This document shows positions 12,810 to 25,470 of a stretch of DNA of 64,000 nt, piece by piece; position 1 is the first letter of the stretch, and the number at the start of each line of letters is the position of its first letter. The notes beneath the pieces were generated by a model. It worked only from the letters and a program-made list of their open reading frames with translations, was not told where the DNA came from and searched no databases. Both the position numbers and the translations under genes were made by a program. Origin of the DNA: Acholoe squamosa (Eukaryota; Annelida; Polychaeta; Phyllodocida; Polynoidae); NCBI GenBank assembly GCA_949317995.1, contig OX439047.1, forward strand, positions 32,588,950 through 32,652,949, written 5' to 3'.

Positions 12810-13958
12810 CCAAACACTTACAAATTGAAAAAAAACAATAGTGGCAGCCACACAGCTGGCCACTGGCAATGGGCTGAGTGGGAACTGCATGACGGCACTC
12901 ACATCACAAAAGCTGACACTCATCTCTACCGTTTCTATAGTGCTACTTGCCTCAGAATTATGGGCACTACCTTTTTTATATCTCTGGTTCTAGATGAGCT
13001 AGAAACTTAATTCCACAAGTTTTGGAAATTTCTCAATGAGCTTAATCGAATGTGACTAAAAAGAATTTTTTGTTTTCATTTTGAAAATTTTGTTGAAGTC
13101 CCTAGTTCATGAGAGGGGATAATAATGCATTTACAAACTTTATAAAGCCTAAACTATAACTGCTTTATCCATTAAAGGCTAAGCATAATTACATTGCAGC
13201 TTGCCAATAACTCTTTAAAAATGTCATAGTGTACAATGATAAACATAATGCAATCTGCTTATCTTGAGCTAGTTATATCATCTGTAATATGTGGTGAAAT
13301 GACCATAGGCCTAATATAATGTACACAAAGAGTATGAGGTAGCTGAGTGCCTGACCTACTTCCAACCAGCGAGAACCGGTTGAAACCAGTCCAAACTGGT
13401 TCAACACAGCTGTTAGGTTGGCTGTGTAAACAATCTCCTGCCCAGGGGAGATCTATAACACGCCATAGACTCTGACACTCGGGAGAGTAGAGTGAGGGAG
13501 GGGGCAGACAGGGAGGGAGACCGGGAGGTGGGAGGGGGCTAAGACTGGGAGGGGAGGTGAAATGGAAGGTGGGAGGGGGTGGTGGCAGACAGGGCACGTC
13601 GGAGGGAGCGGTGGCAGGGAGGGAGGGAGTAGCGACAAGGGGGTCAATGTCTGGTTGGTGAATGCAGTGGAAATTTCCATGGTACATACAGGCGGGAGTT
13701 AGTGGTAGCAGCCACGACCACCACGATGGCGCCACTCACTGCACCACACAGCCCTAAGCTTTTCATAACAGCCATTCTGTGTGTCGGCTTTCCATTGAAA
13801 TTGGAGCATGCCCCCTCCCACCCGGAACTAGACATGCACTCATTGTGTATTCAATACTGGCTGTTAATTGATTTGACTGGTTGGGTGTGAGAACGAGTTT
13901 TTCCCTACAAATGATAATCATAATATATGTATTGTAGGTTATATCACAGACATCATTG

Positions 13959-14053
<95 letters not shown>

Positions 14054-14235
14054 TATATATATACAATGTATATATATACAATGTATATATATACCGGTAT
14101 GTATGTGTGTGTGTGTGTGAGTGTGTGTGTGTGTGAAGCAGGCACAAGGACTCGTAGCGTATTGTACAACAGCAGAAATAGTGAACACTTATAATTCACA
14201 TCAGAAATGAAGGAAAGAGTGAAGATTTTCTTTAC
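12810..14235. other. intron DNA with purine-rich block and microsatellites
   Basis: 13490-13640 is an almost pure GGGAGG-type purine tract on the plus strand. 13962-14047 is (AT)n. 14040-14092 has three TATATATACAATG units and 14103-14134 is (GT)n. Frames across these encode only low-complexity peptides. Confidence 0.7.
13962..14134. repeat. compound (AT)n / TATATACAATG / (GT)n microsatellite
   Basis: About 43 AT dinucleotides, then three copies of an ACAATGTATATAT unit, then a GT run interrupted once by GA. Confidence 0.97.
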
Positions 14236-14301
14236 CTGAAATATGTAGGTGCGAGGCATTTTGATGGGAATCCAGTCATGGAGAGCCGGTCTGCGTGGAA
14301 C
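14236..14301 (-). CDS. candidate 66-base internal exon of the host gene
   Basis: Bounded by acceptor TTGCCTCCACAG and donor CAG|GTAAAG, both strong. It is 22 codons in phase 0 (starts VPRRPALHDW, ends PRTYIFQ). It shares phase 0 with the exon at 27 kb upstream and the exon at 8.65 kb downstream. Another frame is also open, so the phase rests on the neighbours. Confidence 0.5.
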
Positions 14302-16034
14302 CTGTGGAGGCAATGGAGAACGTATTTTTAGAATACCTATCATAACGCCTGGGTAATAACGTCAGGGAATCCCTTTATCTGCAGAAAGACTTAGGCCGAC
14401 AGAGCAAAAAGACAGGCAGAAAATGGTTGATTGATGCAAGTTACCGGGGAGAGGGCATAAAGGAAAAGTGGCCTGGTCGGAGGGGGAGGCGGGTGGGTAG
14501 GTGGGAGGGGCGGGGGCTGGAGAAATGCGGGAGAGAGAGGGCAAGTTTCGACTGGCAGAGGGGAGAAATAGAGGGGAAAGCCGCAGGGGGTGGGGGAGGG
14601 TGAGAGATGTGGAGTGTGTGTCTGTGTGTGTGTGTCTGGGTGTGTGTGGTGGGGGGGGGGGGGTTAAACTTCAAGATGAAAGGGGCAGTTTGGGTCAGTA
14701 GTAAAATTGGAAAGGGCCGTGGTCGGGTTGGGTAGGCCTAGAAAGGCGGTTTCTATGTTTGTTAGGGCAAGGGGTGTTGGTGGAATTAGAAGGGTCTACT
14801 GTAGGCCCTCTTTAGGCCACAATAGACAGGAAGTAAAGTATTTATCGGCATGTTACAGAGGAGGAGGTATCGAATGTACAGGGGTGGGGGGGGGGGGGCA
14901 AAGGTCAGGTAGTGCCCGTGGACCCCCCCCCCCCAACCTCTGAAATTGGGGAGGGGGAGGCGAAAGCATTTTTGACATATTGGATTCATAGTTGTGACTT
15001 AAGAGCCACAATGGTGCATTCTGGTGCATTTTGAGGAAAGAAGATGCATTCTGTGGGCTCTAATGAATTCCCCCCTCCTATCTATAGGCCTAAAAGATAA
15101 GGCCTAAAAGTCAGAAGAATTCAGTAGAGAATCTCTATGCAATATAAAATGGAAGCCCTGCCCTCCATTCCCAAAAAAACTTGAAAATCGAGACACCATA
15201 ATTTATGGTGCATTCTCAAGCAACTTCTAACACAATTTCCATCTGTGTTATCCCAGATCAACCAATAGACTTTATCTTTCTGTCAGGGCTATTGATCATG
15301 TAGATCTTAGCCTAGTAGATCCCATATTTTTCATATATCTCCCGCCTGATTTTTCAGGGTGAAATGGTGCATTTTGGGGAGTTCTACAAGTATAATTGGA
15401 TCGTGTATTGGATTCAAATTGTAGGCTCTATAAATTGACATTTGTATTGCCCTGAAATGTCACAATTTTCTGCAAAAAGTTGGGGGGGGGCAATAACATA
15501 GTCTCCCCCCCCCCCAACAGGAAGGTTCGGGGGCATGTGCACTCCTGCCGCCCCCCCCCCCCCCCCGCCCAGTTCCGCCGCCCCTGACATTGTACCCAGT
15601 ATTGTAGTTCGTAGGAAATGGTGCTAAAAACTAGAAGTTCCAATATGTATACATATAGATAGTCACACAAAACACAGAGGGAATAAGAAATGTAACAATA
15701 AAAAAAAACACTTATTCATAGCCCTAGAACCCCGTGCAACCTTGCACTTCAGGGGCAAAAGGGAATACTATTTTGCAATTCCTAGTTTTACCCCCCTTCC
15801 CCCTCGGGTTTTGTCCATGTTTTTTAACCAAGCTGTCCCATGCCCTCTTTCCCACATTCCCACGGCCCCTCGTTACGGATCTGTGGATCACAGTATCAAA
15901 ACTACTACACGTATTCCCTGTCCGATTGTACACTTGTAATATTTCATCCTAGTCTTCTGGAAAAATAAACTACACACAGAAAACCTTCAACTCACTATAT
16001 TTATGTGAAGGGACAGAACTGTAGCATGCGTATA
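14302..16034. other. intron DNA rich in G and C homopolymers
   Basis: Contains GGGAGG/GTGTGT tracts (14460-14670) and paired poly-G/poly-C runs at 14884-14936 and 15480-15570. The latter block ends in GGCCCCTGACATTG-like sequence and may be a mobile element with G-rich ends. No gene seen. Confidence 0.5.
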
Positions 16035-16203
16035 GGGGCCGTCCACAAACGACGTCACGCAGGAGGGGGGGGGGGGGTCTGGCCTGGCATGACGGAATTA
16101 ATTTTTCCATACAATTTCAACATTGTAAAATGACAAAAAAACATGACAAGGGGGAGGGGGGATCAAAATGGTCAAATTTGGCAAGTCATTTATGGATGGC
16201 CCC
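16035..16203. repeat. MITE-like element with GGGGCCGTCCA ends, copy 1
   Basis: Begins GGGGCCGTCCACAAACGACG and ends TGGATGGCCCC, an imperfect 11-base terminal inverted repeat. The interior has a poly-G run, GGCATGACGGAATTAATTTT and a second G-rich run. Related copies lie at 28092-28264 and 48921-49030. Confidence 0.8.
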
Positions 16204-16229
16204 TTACCTTCAGAGAGGTAGCAAGGATG

Positions 16230-18480
16230 GTACAGTATAGGATACCCGGGATAGGATAGGTCAGTCCATACAGTCCTATAGTGTAGGCCAACCCCCCTCT
16301 TCCCCCCCCCCCCACCCCATGAAACTAGGCTACCTTGTGTCTTCACTATTCCCGCTTAGCGGATTCCTTAGTGGGCTGACCCCTGCTGAAGCTGATACCT
16401 TGCGAGATAAGGACTGATAACAGCGAGCTGATGGGTACCAGATATTACGTAATGCACCCTGAAAAGTCGGCACTGAATGAAAGGAATTTTCTCATTGGTC
16501 AATATTATATTCCGCTAGGTTCCTATTGGGCCCTATGTAGGATAAGGGGGTTTATGGAGCTATCATGTATCTTTATGGGAGGGATATCAAATGAAGAGAA
16601 GGAACCACCTAAACCAAAAAATCCTGCTAAATCCAAAAATGATTTATTCTCAGACTTTGACTAAAAGTACCTAAAACGGAGGTTTGATTGGGGAAATATT
16701 TTTAAAATGTACTAAAGTGATATTGAAAATGATTGGAAATCTTTAAAGATACAACATGTCAATCAAAGTTAGTACCTCAACCCACATATACAAATGATGC
16801 CTATCTCTCAATCTGACAAAATACTGTGTCTGTGCATTGCTCTGCCTATCCCACATACAGCATATCAATTAGTGTACCTATCATTCGTCCTGCCTATCTC
16901 TTCAATCTAAAACATCAATAGTTAAATCTGATTATCTCTTAAAATGCTTGGATTCTCATGCTTACCTCTAACCTTACTTTAGCTTATCTGTTCCTTCTTA
17001 CCATTAATCTACCTATCTTCAATCTGCCTATCATTCATTTTACCTATCCCTCATGGTGGCTATCCCTAAGGCCCTATGTTTAAACTGCATTGTTCATCTG
17101 TTTATTTAAGCATCAATGGTTAACAGTACATTGCTTATACTGTCAAAATAGTAGACAGTATAAGCAATGTACTGCTAACCATTGAGGCTTAAATAAACAG
17201 ATGAACAATGCAGTTTAAACATGAGGGTCTGAGGGATAGTCACCATAAAGGGTTGGTAAAATGAATGATAGGCAGATTGAGGATAGGTAAACTATTGGAA
17301 AGTGATTACAGAGGAGAATAGGTAAGGTAAGAAGTAAGCTTTAGTATTTAGGCCTTTTGGGAGATAGCCTTACATTGCTCAAGATGCTTTGGATTTAAGA
17401 GATAGTATGAGTATGAGTGATAGGTAGACTAAGGGATAGGCAGTATGTGGGATAGGCAGAGCAATGAACAGTTAGAGTATTTATCAGATTGGGAGATAGG
17501 TAGACATTTGGACAGAGGCGTAGGAAGCAAATCTTCATTGGGGGGCCCGGCGAGGGCACCATCGCGACTACCTTGAATTGTAGGCTGATGCGTGATGGCG
17601 TCTATATATATATGCGTATTTAGAATTCATATAGAAAAGTGATTTTTGGTAAATTTTGGATCTGACTTTAGGCTCAGACCCCCATTCTCCCTATGACATC
17701 ACCATAATAATCTAATTTGAGAAGTAAAGTTTAAGCTTTTTTTCCATCGTGTTTATGAGTTCTCTGAAAATATTGGGGGGGCCCAGACATACTCAGGCCC
17801 CACCTCCTTCATGATTGGGGGGCCTGGGCCCCCCTGGACCCCCCCTTTTCCTACGCCCCTGTTGGACATGTACACCGAGGTACAAACACTGGATTACATT
17901 TATCTATCTAAAAAGACTTCTAATCATTTCAATATTACTTTTGTACATTTTGAAATATTTCCATCATCAAACCTCATTTTTTGGTACTTTTGGTCAATTT
18001 CTGAGAATCATGATCACAAATTCTGTATTCAGCAGGACTTTTTTGGTCTGGGTGGTTCCTTCTTCCCCTTTGCAGACATGTCAGTTCAGTATTGGCCAAA
18101 CATCTGAAGATTATTTTGGGGGACTCATAAATGGGGTTTATACCCTATGTATCTCAACAAAACACCTAAAAATGGACGCTTTGGGATAGGGCACACCATT
18201 AACAATAAGGAAAACTATGAAATAATCATCTAAAATTCTTTATACATTTTTTTCTATACTAAAATATCAACCTCAAACATCTGAAAAGTTGCAGGCATCT
18301 GAAACTCTGACATGTCTGCCTTTGGTATCACCCTGATAAAGGAATACCACAGCTCCATACACCACCTAATCCTCTATAGAAATATACACTGAAGACACAG
18401 GGTAGCTTAGTTTCAAGGGGGGGGTAGAGGGGGGGGGGTGGCCTGTCACAGTCTACCCATACACTATACTCTCAGTGAAC
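16230..18480. mobile_element. fold-back element, copy 1 (internally deleted)
   Basis: The left arm (GAAACTAGGCTACCTTGTGT, GGAACCACCTAAACCAAAAA, then many CCTATC(C)CTCA units) is matched in reverse complement by the right arm (GGATAGGCAG units, TTTTTGGTCTGGGTGGTTCC, GAAGACACAGGGTAGCTTAG). The arms meet at about 17148-17155, where TACTGTC and GACAGTA flank a loop of a few bases. Arms are about 1 kb. Two interruptions look like later insertions: 16350-16520 on the left and the 351-base element at 17512-17862 on the right. No coding capacity. A fuller copy lies at 46.64-48.9 kb. Confidence 0.85.
17512..17862. mobile_element. nested MITE with TIR ACAGRGGCGTAGGAA
   Basis: The ends ACAGAGGCGTAGGAA and TTCCTACGCCCCTGT are inverted (14 of 15 match) and flanked by a TGG direct repeat (17509-17511 and 17863-17865). 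The 351 bases interrupt the right arm of the fold-back element. Joining the flanks restores the arm, and the second fold-back copy lacks this insert at the matching place (ACATTTGG). Three-base target duplications are known for PIF/Harbinger and CACTA elements; I do not assign a family. Confidence 0.85.
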
Positions 18481-20153
18481 TCTCCTATACACTCATTTCA
18501 CTAGGCTAGTACACTTCCCATCCACTGGGGGCGCCGTGTGTCTAGGGGGGCTAGCTTGCCCTTCACCCTCAGGCTCCCATAGGCTTAATATGGGAGAAAT
18601 AACACCTCTCACAATCAGGCCATTTTGTCAGAGAAGATATGCCCCAATCTCTGAGAAAAACTAGATACACAGAGAGAAAATGTTGGCAAACCTGTCATAG
18701 TGATATCTTGGGGATATTTTCATGCCAAGATCTGTTATTTAGACTTTTACATGACTGTACATGAGTTGGAAAGTGACTGGATTCACATGGGTGGAGGGGG
18801 CAGAATGGGGGTGTCAAGTGAGGGCATCTGGCCCATTAAAACCTACTTAGGCTACTGGATGGGCAGTCACTAATTAGATTAACAGGCCTCTATCTTACTC
18901 ATAACCGTATACATGGGCTGAGTTTAACCACACTGTTGACATCAGTCTCATTAAAATGCACTTTTATCAGTGTATGGCAGACTGTTAATTATCAAATAAC
19001 CTGCCCCTTTCTGATACAGATGTTCACTGCCACCAGTGACCAAAGTCTGCCCCTGTAGACCAGGGGAATTTTGCAGATTGACACTAGCGCCCTCTGTAGT
19101 ATAGGCTTGATGAACTGAGTGTATAGTGTCTAAGCTCCTTGGAGGTAGGCCCCCGGCCCGGGTCCCCCAGGTAGGCTCTATAGATAGGAAAGGTAGGCAT
19201 ATTACCGTAATACCCCGCGTATAAGACGCACCCAGTCTTTGTGGACATGTTAGAAAAAATATATAATTGACAATGGATCTTTAAAAAATAAACACCCATG
19301 ACCTTTTCAGAGCTTGCCATGTCCACCTTTACCATTGTATTCCGACTTTGCATTACTAGTGGGTGCTAGTACCATACAGAATGGGTATACAGGTGTGACT
19401 GCACTGCAGCCACCAGCTAAGGCCTAATTGACATGCATTCTCACGAGATTTGCAGCTTCAGGGGTCAGAAGACACTCTAAACATGGGTGGGTGTCTACAC
19501 CTGTAGGTGTGAAGACTCCACACCTGGAGGTGTCATGAGTGATAGTCCGCATTATCCATACCTTTGAACTTGTATTTATATTATTAAGCCACTTTGTGTT
19601 AATTAATGAGTCTTATTAGAACTTCTGTGTGTAGGGTGGGACAGAGTGGATTCTCACCAGGTATTACATAAGTGTACCCTACAACCAGTCGGTGCGTTCG
19701 GAGTACAGCCGAGGGATCAACGCTGGTTTGTAAGGCCACCCCCTATTGGTCTGCCCCATGTAGGTCAATGTTGATCCCCAAGTCAACTTACTACACTTCC
19801 AAGCATAGTTAAGGACTGGTACCTAGCCAGACCTGGCTGGGGTGGAAGGGGGTGGAGGGAACCAGCTGAGGTGGGGTAGTTAGCGTTCGAGGTCACCCCT
19901 ACCCATAATGCACTAGATATCGATAGAAAACCGCTGCCCGAACGCCTCGAGTGTAAAGCACATGCTGGTGACCAGCTCCAGCTAGACACTACGGTGCCAC
20001 CCCAATCCCGCTAGGTCGGAATATATGGGGACGGGGGTATGGAGTATTGGACAGAATAACCTCGGGAATAACCTACACCCACTTAAATTTCCTGCTTCTA
20101 TAAGACGCACCCGAGCTGCATTCTCGCGTATAAGGCGAGAATGCACCTGTTGT
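18481..20153. other. intron DNA with dispersed repeats
   Basis: Includes the repeat at 19450-19690 (listed separately) and two occurrences of the phrase ATAAGACGCACCC (around 19220 and 20101), with GCGTATAAGRCG also near 20125. No coding exon found. Confidence 0.5.
19450..19690 (+). repeat. dispersed repeat containing CACCTGGAGGTGT hairpin, copy 1
   Basis: Segments of this block recur inverted at 36695-36850 (GGGTGGGACAGAGTG..., TTAAGCCACT) and 37290-37390 (CACACCTCCAGGTGTAG, TGACCCCTGGAACTGCA). The second copy is split by about 440 bases of other DNA. Confidence 0.7.
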
Positions 20154-20610
20154 AATACATGAGGTCCGAGTTACCCCTCGCGCCCACTTCTGAGCTGGTT
20201 GCTGGTCAGGCAGCAGGAGGAGGGTGGGTCTCCCTAACTAGGCCACAATGCTGAGTCAATGGGAGAGAATTCCATAGTCGACTTTTAATGGGTAATTTTA
20301 GGAATTTTGCCTTACAAAATTATGATAGTGTGGGTATGCACACCTTGTTGGCTGGTGTGAAAAATAAACATTATGATTTATAGAAATAAGGAGATATTGG
20401 TCTGTATGTGATACACACACTGACCTACATAGCTGAGACCGTGAGTGTATGGTATGTTGTCCACTCCCCACCCCTATACCTCCCGGATGGTCAAGGAGTC
20501 TGCCAGCCGTGGTGTGAAAAGGCACCCACCATGGCTTCGCGTACACCGTCACCTAGCGGACATATCCGCAGCTTGAGGGGCGTGCTGGAGTAACTCGGAC
20601 CTCATGTATT
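20154..20610. mobile_element. TIR element with 21-base perfect inverted ends
   Basis: AATACATGAGGTCCGAGTTA(C) at 20154-20174 is repeated exactly inverted at 20590-20610. The 457-base interval has no open frame of note, so it is a non-autonomous element. Confidence 0.85.
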
Positions 20611-20739
20611 CGTTTAGAGAACAATCTTAGTTTCATACACCTACATAAAATACAATAGTAAGGCAGCATGCAGCCTGCAGACAGACAACGTGCGGTCCCT
20701 TTAAGAAGACACATGACGCAGCAGAGGCGGGAATGGTTT

Positions 20740-20829
20740 CCCACTTGGCAAAACACGTTTTCAAACGTTTTAACCAATTTTCAACCAAATAACCAATAGG
20801 AAAACCAATAAAAAATGTTATGCCAAGTA
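20740..20829. repeat. short MITE with CCCACTTGGCA ends, copy 1
   Basis: The ends CCCACTTGGCA and TGCCAAGTAG enclose CCAATTTTCAACCAAATAAC and AACCAATA, also found in the better copy at 41805-41927. Confidence 0.8.
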
Positions 20830-21870
20830 GATGGGGGATAGGATGGAGGTTTTCAGGAGAGGAGAGGGAAGGGTGGATGGGTAGAAGAGGGAGGGGCACA
20901 GGGAGGTATAGGCAGGTGGAATGAAAGGGTATGAGGGATATGTAGATGAGCGGTGGTATGCAGGCGAGGGGAAGGGAAGGGGGATAGGTAGTAGAGGGAG
21001 AGGCATAGATGAAAGCGCATAAGCAATATGTAGATGAGGGGATAGGATGGGGTGTGCAGAAGGGAGGGGGGTTAGGCAGAAGAGGGAGAGGCACATGGAG
21101 AGATAGGCAGGTGGAATAAAAGGGTAGAAGGGATATGTAGATGAGGGATAGGGTGGGGTGTACAGGTGAGGGGGGATATGCAGAAGAGGGAAAGGCACAT
21201 AGGAGGGATAGGCAGGTGAAATGAATGGGTAAGGGAGTGGTAATTTTTTCAACAACAGGGGGGGGGGGGGTTGATGGGTTTGGGGGGACAAAAAAATTTC
21301 AGACCCCTCTTAGGAGGGGACAAAAATGTTTTTGCCCCATTTGAGCGAAAAAGCCAGCGTGCGACTAAAGAATAAAAGGGGGGGGGCAGAAAAATTTCAG
21401 ACCCCTCGGAGGAGGGGACGGAAAAAATTTCGCCGTGCATGCCCCCCCCCAAAATGACCACTCTCTAAGGGATATAAAGGGCTGATGAGTAGGGAGGGAT
21501 ATATAGGGATAGGCAGAGTGCCTGATAAATAGCTCCACAGTATTGAGCCTGTAGATTTCCTGCCCCTCCTACTTTTTGTTTGTATACAAAACACTCTCCA
21601 CCCTCAAATCATATACAGTGCTTCTAATACATAAGGAATGTGGGGGAAGGGTGCTTGGAGATTGACACTCCTCCAAGGTGGAGTCTTGGTCAGCCCTCCA
21701 GGCCCCCACAACAGGGCATCTGGTGTTATGTAACATTGCATTCCCAGCTCCTCTCCTCCCTAGACCTTAGAATTGGATTTTGAGGATGAGTATGAGACTG
21801 CAAGGTCTCGTCTGGGACCTTGCCATAGGCGCCGGGCATCGATAGGCGTCCCTCCCGGGGCGTCTCTTTA
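20830..21870. other. purine-rich degenerate minisatellite and G runs
   Basis: 20830-21235 repeats GGGATAGG, GAAGAGGGAGAGGCA and GGTGGAAT phrases with 70-100 base periodicity. 21257-21440 has two AAAATTTCAGACCCCTC units flanked by poly-G/poly-C. The Pro-rich frames on the minus strand are artefacts of this composition. Confidence 0.7.
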
Positions 21871-22047
21871 GTGAGAGTGAGTAATAGGTGTTTAACGCCA
21901 TTTCGACAGCTAAGGTCATATTCATGGCGAGAACATTACACAATTTCACAGAGGAATGTGTCGGTGCCCCCGCATATTTGCACCACACACATCCGAGGGG
22001 ATAGGAAAGATGAGATATAGACCCTTTTAAGTGGGCTAGGGAAGCCC
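21871..22047 (-). repeat. SINE-like element, copy 2
   Basis: On the minus strand it reads from GGGCTTCCCTAGCCCACTT through GCCATGAATATGACCTTAGC and GGCGTTAAACACCTATTACT to a CTCAC tail. It is missing a few bases relative to copies 3 and 4. Confidence 0.8.
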
Positions 22048-22694
22048 AGGGCGTCTCTTTATCTTTGAGACTGAAAACTTTCAGTTTTCCACAACAATAC
22101 TACCTTCCATATCAACATTTCGACTTCTCCAGGCCTCAACTCAACCCCGTATCAAGAACCCCCTACCCGGACCCCCTAGCTCATCTTATGAAGTTCTTAA
22201 TTAACCTTTTAAGGGCCGCTAATGCATTAATGTATCACGCCCATTGTCTGTGCACATATCAGACTAAATGCAGATGAGGGGAAAGGGCCCTTCCTGCGGG
22301 ATTTTTAATACTGGGTATGCCCACTAGGTCAGCTAAAATGGTCAGAAATGTAAAAATTAGGCCAAAAATTGTTCTTGGGTACTTTTTCACATAGAAAATC
22401 GTGATCCCCTCAAAAAACATTCTATTTTCTTGCATTTCTTTTATAGGGGGCCCATTAAATCCAAAATGAGGCTTGAATAAGGGTTCCCATAAAAACAGAT
22501 TTATATCAATTGATAACATGATTCATTAGGAATTATATGCTAAAAAAGTGTGTTGATACTATTTCTATATCCAAAATTATAAGCAAATGTATGAAAAAGT
22601 TGGGTGATTTATCAATTGATGATTTACATAATCATACACACTATGCAAATTAGAAGCTTGATATGCTTAAAATAATGGGAGATAGGGCATATTG
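22048..22694. other. AT-rich intron DNA, nothing identified
   Basis: No exon or bounded repeat seen between SINE-like copies 2 and 3. Confidence 0.45.
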
Positions 22695-22878
22695 GAGTGA
22701 GTGAGTCAGTAATAGATGTTTAACGCCATTTCGACAGCTAAGGTCATATTCATGGCGAGAACTGCATTACACATTTTCACAGAGGAATGTGTCACTGCCC
22801 ACGCATATGTGCACCACACACATCCGAGAGGATAGGAAAGAGGAGAAATAGACCCTTTTAAGTGGGCTAGGGAAGCCC
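22695..22878 (-). repeat. SINE-like element, copy 3
   Basis: Same 180-base family as the neighbours, with (TCAC)n tail at its low-coordinate end and the GGGCTTCCCTAGCCC head at 22878. Confidence 0.85.
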
Positions 22879-23419
22879 GAGGGCTTATTGGCTATAGCGA
22901 TATAATTGCATCATCCCATGTTCATAAAGCAATATCTCCAAGACTAGAGATGCTATCTACAAGTGTTATACCTCGTTTCAAAGCTGGTGAGACTGCTTGC
23001 CAGCATTTCATTGGAGCTCGCCAGGGCTACATTCATGCATCATGATGACCAATGGGCTTGATGCATCAGCGGCATTTGAAGGGTTAATTTCATTTTTTCC
23101 CTCCCCTCTGTGCGTCTGCATTACCTCTATTGAGGTTGCCCATAATCCTTTCTGTTCTATGAGGTTTCCTGTTAATTACCATAAGTAGGTCACGTGACTA
23201 ATACCATTGACCAGAGCAGAACTAACATAGCTATCCATCAATCAATGTATATTGTAGTTTTCTCGCCATTAATGTGACTTTGGTTGTCGAATTGGCATTG
23301 AATAACTACTACTGGCCCAATTTATAGAAGGGTCCAAGCACCTAAACACCTACAACCACATTTAGAAATGTCCCCTTATGACCTCTGCATATGATACATA
23401 CGCAGGTATGTCTAGAGTG

Positions 23420-24010
23420 CATCCCCGGGGGGCACTTAAATTTTTTTGATACGGGTGTGTGGCTGAACCCCCGACTAACCTTACCCTTGCTAGGGCCCTC
23501 AATCACGTTTTTTTTTCTTCAAAACCCTACCCTTGCTAGGGAACTTTTGACATAACAGTCTTAGATTTTGCTCAAAATATCTTAAATTGACCTTGTTTGG
23601 GAGAAGATTTGAATTTTGTTCCTGCTATTTTCATGAAAACTGGGAAAATATTCATGAAAATTTCTGAATTTTCCACTTAAATCGGGGTATTTTGCTGAAA
23701 GTTGACCCTTGCTAGGAACATTTTGCTCAAAGGTAGACCCTTGCTAAGGACATTTTGGTCTGAGTGAGTGAGTGAGTAATAGATGTTTAACGCCATTTCG
23801 ACAACTAAGGTCATATTCATGGCCAGAACTACATTACTATTTCACAGAAGAATGTGTCAGAGCCCACGCATATGTGCACCACACACATCCTGAGGGGATA
23901 AGTGAGGAGATATAGACCCTTTTAAGTGGGCTAGGGAAGCCTGTCATTTTGGTCTGAAACCAGAGGCTTGGTAGGGACATTTGGCTGAAAAAGTACCCTT
24001 GCCAGCCGCA
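23420..24010. repeat. degenerate ACCCTTGCTAGGGACATTTTG tandem repeat, interrupted
   Basis: Variants of ACCCTTGCTAGG and ACATTTTG recur from about 23480 to 24005. The array is split by SINE-like copy 4. Confidence 0.7.
23764..23944 (-). mobile_element. SINE-like element, copy 4, with 13-base target duplication
   Basis: The 181-base body is flanked by CATTTTGGTCTGA at 23751-23763 and again at 23945-23957. A 13-base direct repeat plus a (TCAC)n tail is the signature of target-primed retroposition and defines the unit: head GGCTTCCCTAGCCCACTT, tail (CTCA)n. The head does not look like a tRNA, so its source RNA is unknown. Confidence 0.9.
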
Positions 24011-25470
24011 CATATGTGTATGCCCCCCCCCCCGGGAGTGCATCCTGCCATATGCCCCCCCATCTAGCACTCTACCCTTCACACACCTGTTTTCAATAAA
24101 TCTAAGCTGTCACACCCCAGGTCCACTCATTGCCCTTTGTCCACTCTACCCCTCACAAAAATGCAGAAAGTAGGTCATTCTAAATTCATACTTATAAAAG
24201 AAGTCAGTATACATTGTACATGCTCATCAAAATTGGACAATTTATGTGGCAAAATTCTTGGGCGCAGCAGGGACTTCATAGCAACCAGCATGGCCCTTAA
24301 CAGGCTTATTCCACTAGAAATAAGAGTCATCATGAAGGGTTAAATTACATAGGAAATGTACTATAAAAAGGTGTTAAAACCCTTATCCGAAATGCTCTAG
24401 ACCACTTATGGCGAAATGCATTACAAAATCTAAAATACATTGAAAACTAACATCACATATTTGCATTAATTTCTAATCCCCATATTAGAAAAGAAATCAA
24501 AAACTTTTTTTAACTTGTACATTGCCTAGGCCAATATAAAAATAAGGTTTCCGGTCAACCGAATGACCTTAGCTAAAAAGGGCTGAACTCAGTTTTTCTG
24601 ATTTTTTTTTCAAATAATTTTCAATTATTTTTACCATATTACCGGAAATACACCTCTTTTTGGCCCTATGTAATTTGACACTTTGCCAGGTCATTTGCAA
24701 TCACAGTTTTGCTCCCTAGAATACCAGTATAATGCTTTTCTAGTTAGAGGCAAAGAGAACCACCAATGGTAAACTCAATACAACACACTTAAACTTTAGC
24801 ATATGATATACTTTAAACATATCATCTTTACATTGACATGCAAACAGCACATGACTGAAGTTGAGTGAAAGAAAAAAACAAAAAGTTGAGATTTCATGGC
24901 AGTATAAACTAGCACACATCAATTCCTTTGCATAGCACATTTTTTGTACCCAGTTCCTTTTTTTCTCATCATCCATAGTGGATTCATCTTTTTAGTGAAA
25001 TGGATGATATGTCTTCTTTTGCAAGTTGTATGTTGCAAGTTATGAAGTTATAGGCTACCAAGCTCCGCATTGGGTCATTTTCATATCCTGTATCATGACA
25101 CAGAATAAACATCCACTCCATAAAGACCTGACATAAACAGGATGTCAGCAGGGGTCACATGTCTATGAGATGAGTCATCTTTGTTATAAATGTTAATCCT
25201 CATGAGTTCAGTGCGGGCCACCATTATTGACAGAATTTTCTCTTTTGGCAAAAGCTAGTAATTGTGAATGGAAACATATGTCACATATATATGAACAATT
25301 TTGTTTATCTTTTGATGCTGTCACAGGTTTCAGCAATGATTGGTGCCATGACTTTCTGCATAATGACATACAGGCCTTAATGTGATGTAATCCTTGCATC
25401 TGAGCCTAATCAAAGAGACCTCCATTGAAATCCATTGCTCAAAACATCCATGTGGAGCTAGTAAGCCCCA
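24011..25470. other. AT-rich intron DNA, nothing identified
   Basis: Only short, compositionally biased open frames. No bounded repeat recognised. Confidence 0.45.

Noticed and set aside
20633-21291. Long Pro/Ser/Tyr-rich frames on the minus strand
   Set aside because: They translate a degenerate GGGATAGG purine minisatellite. Several frames are open at once, as expected from composition.
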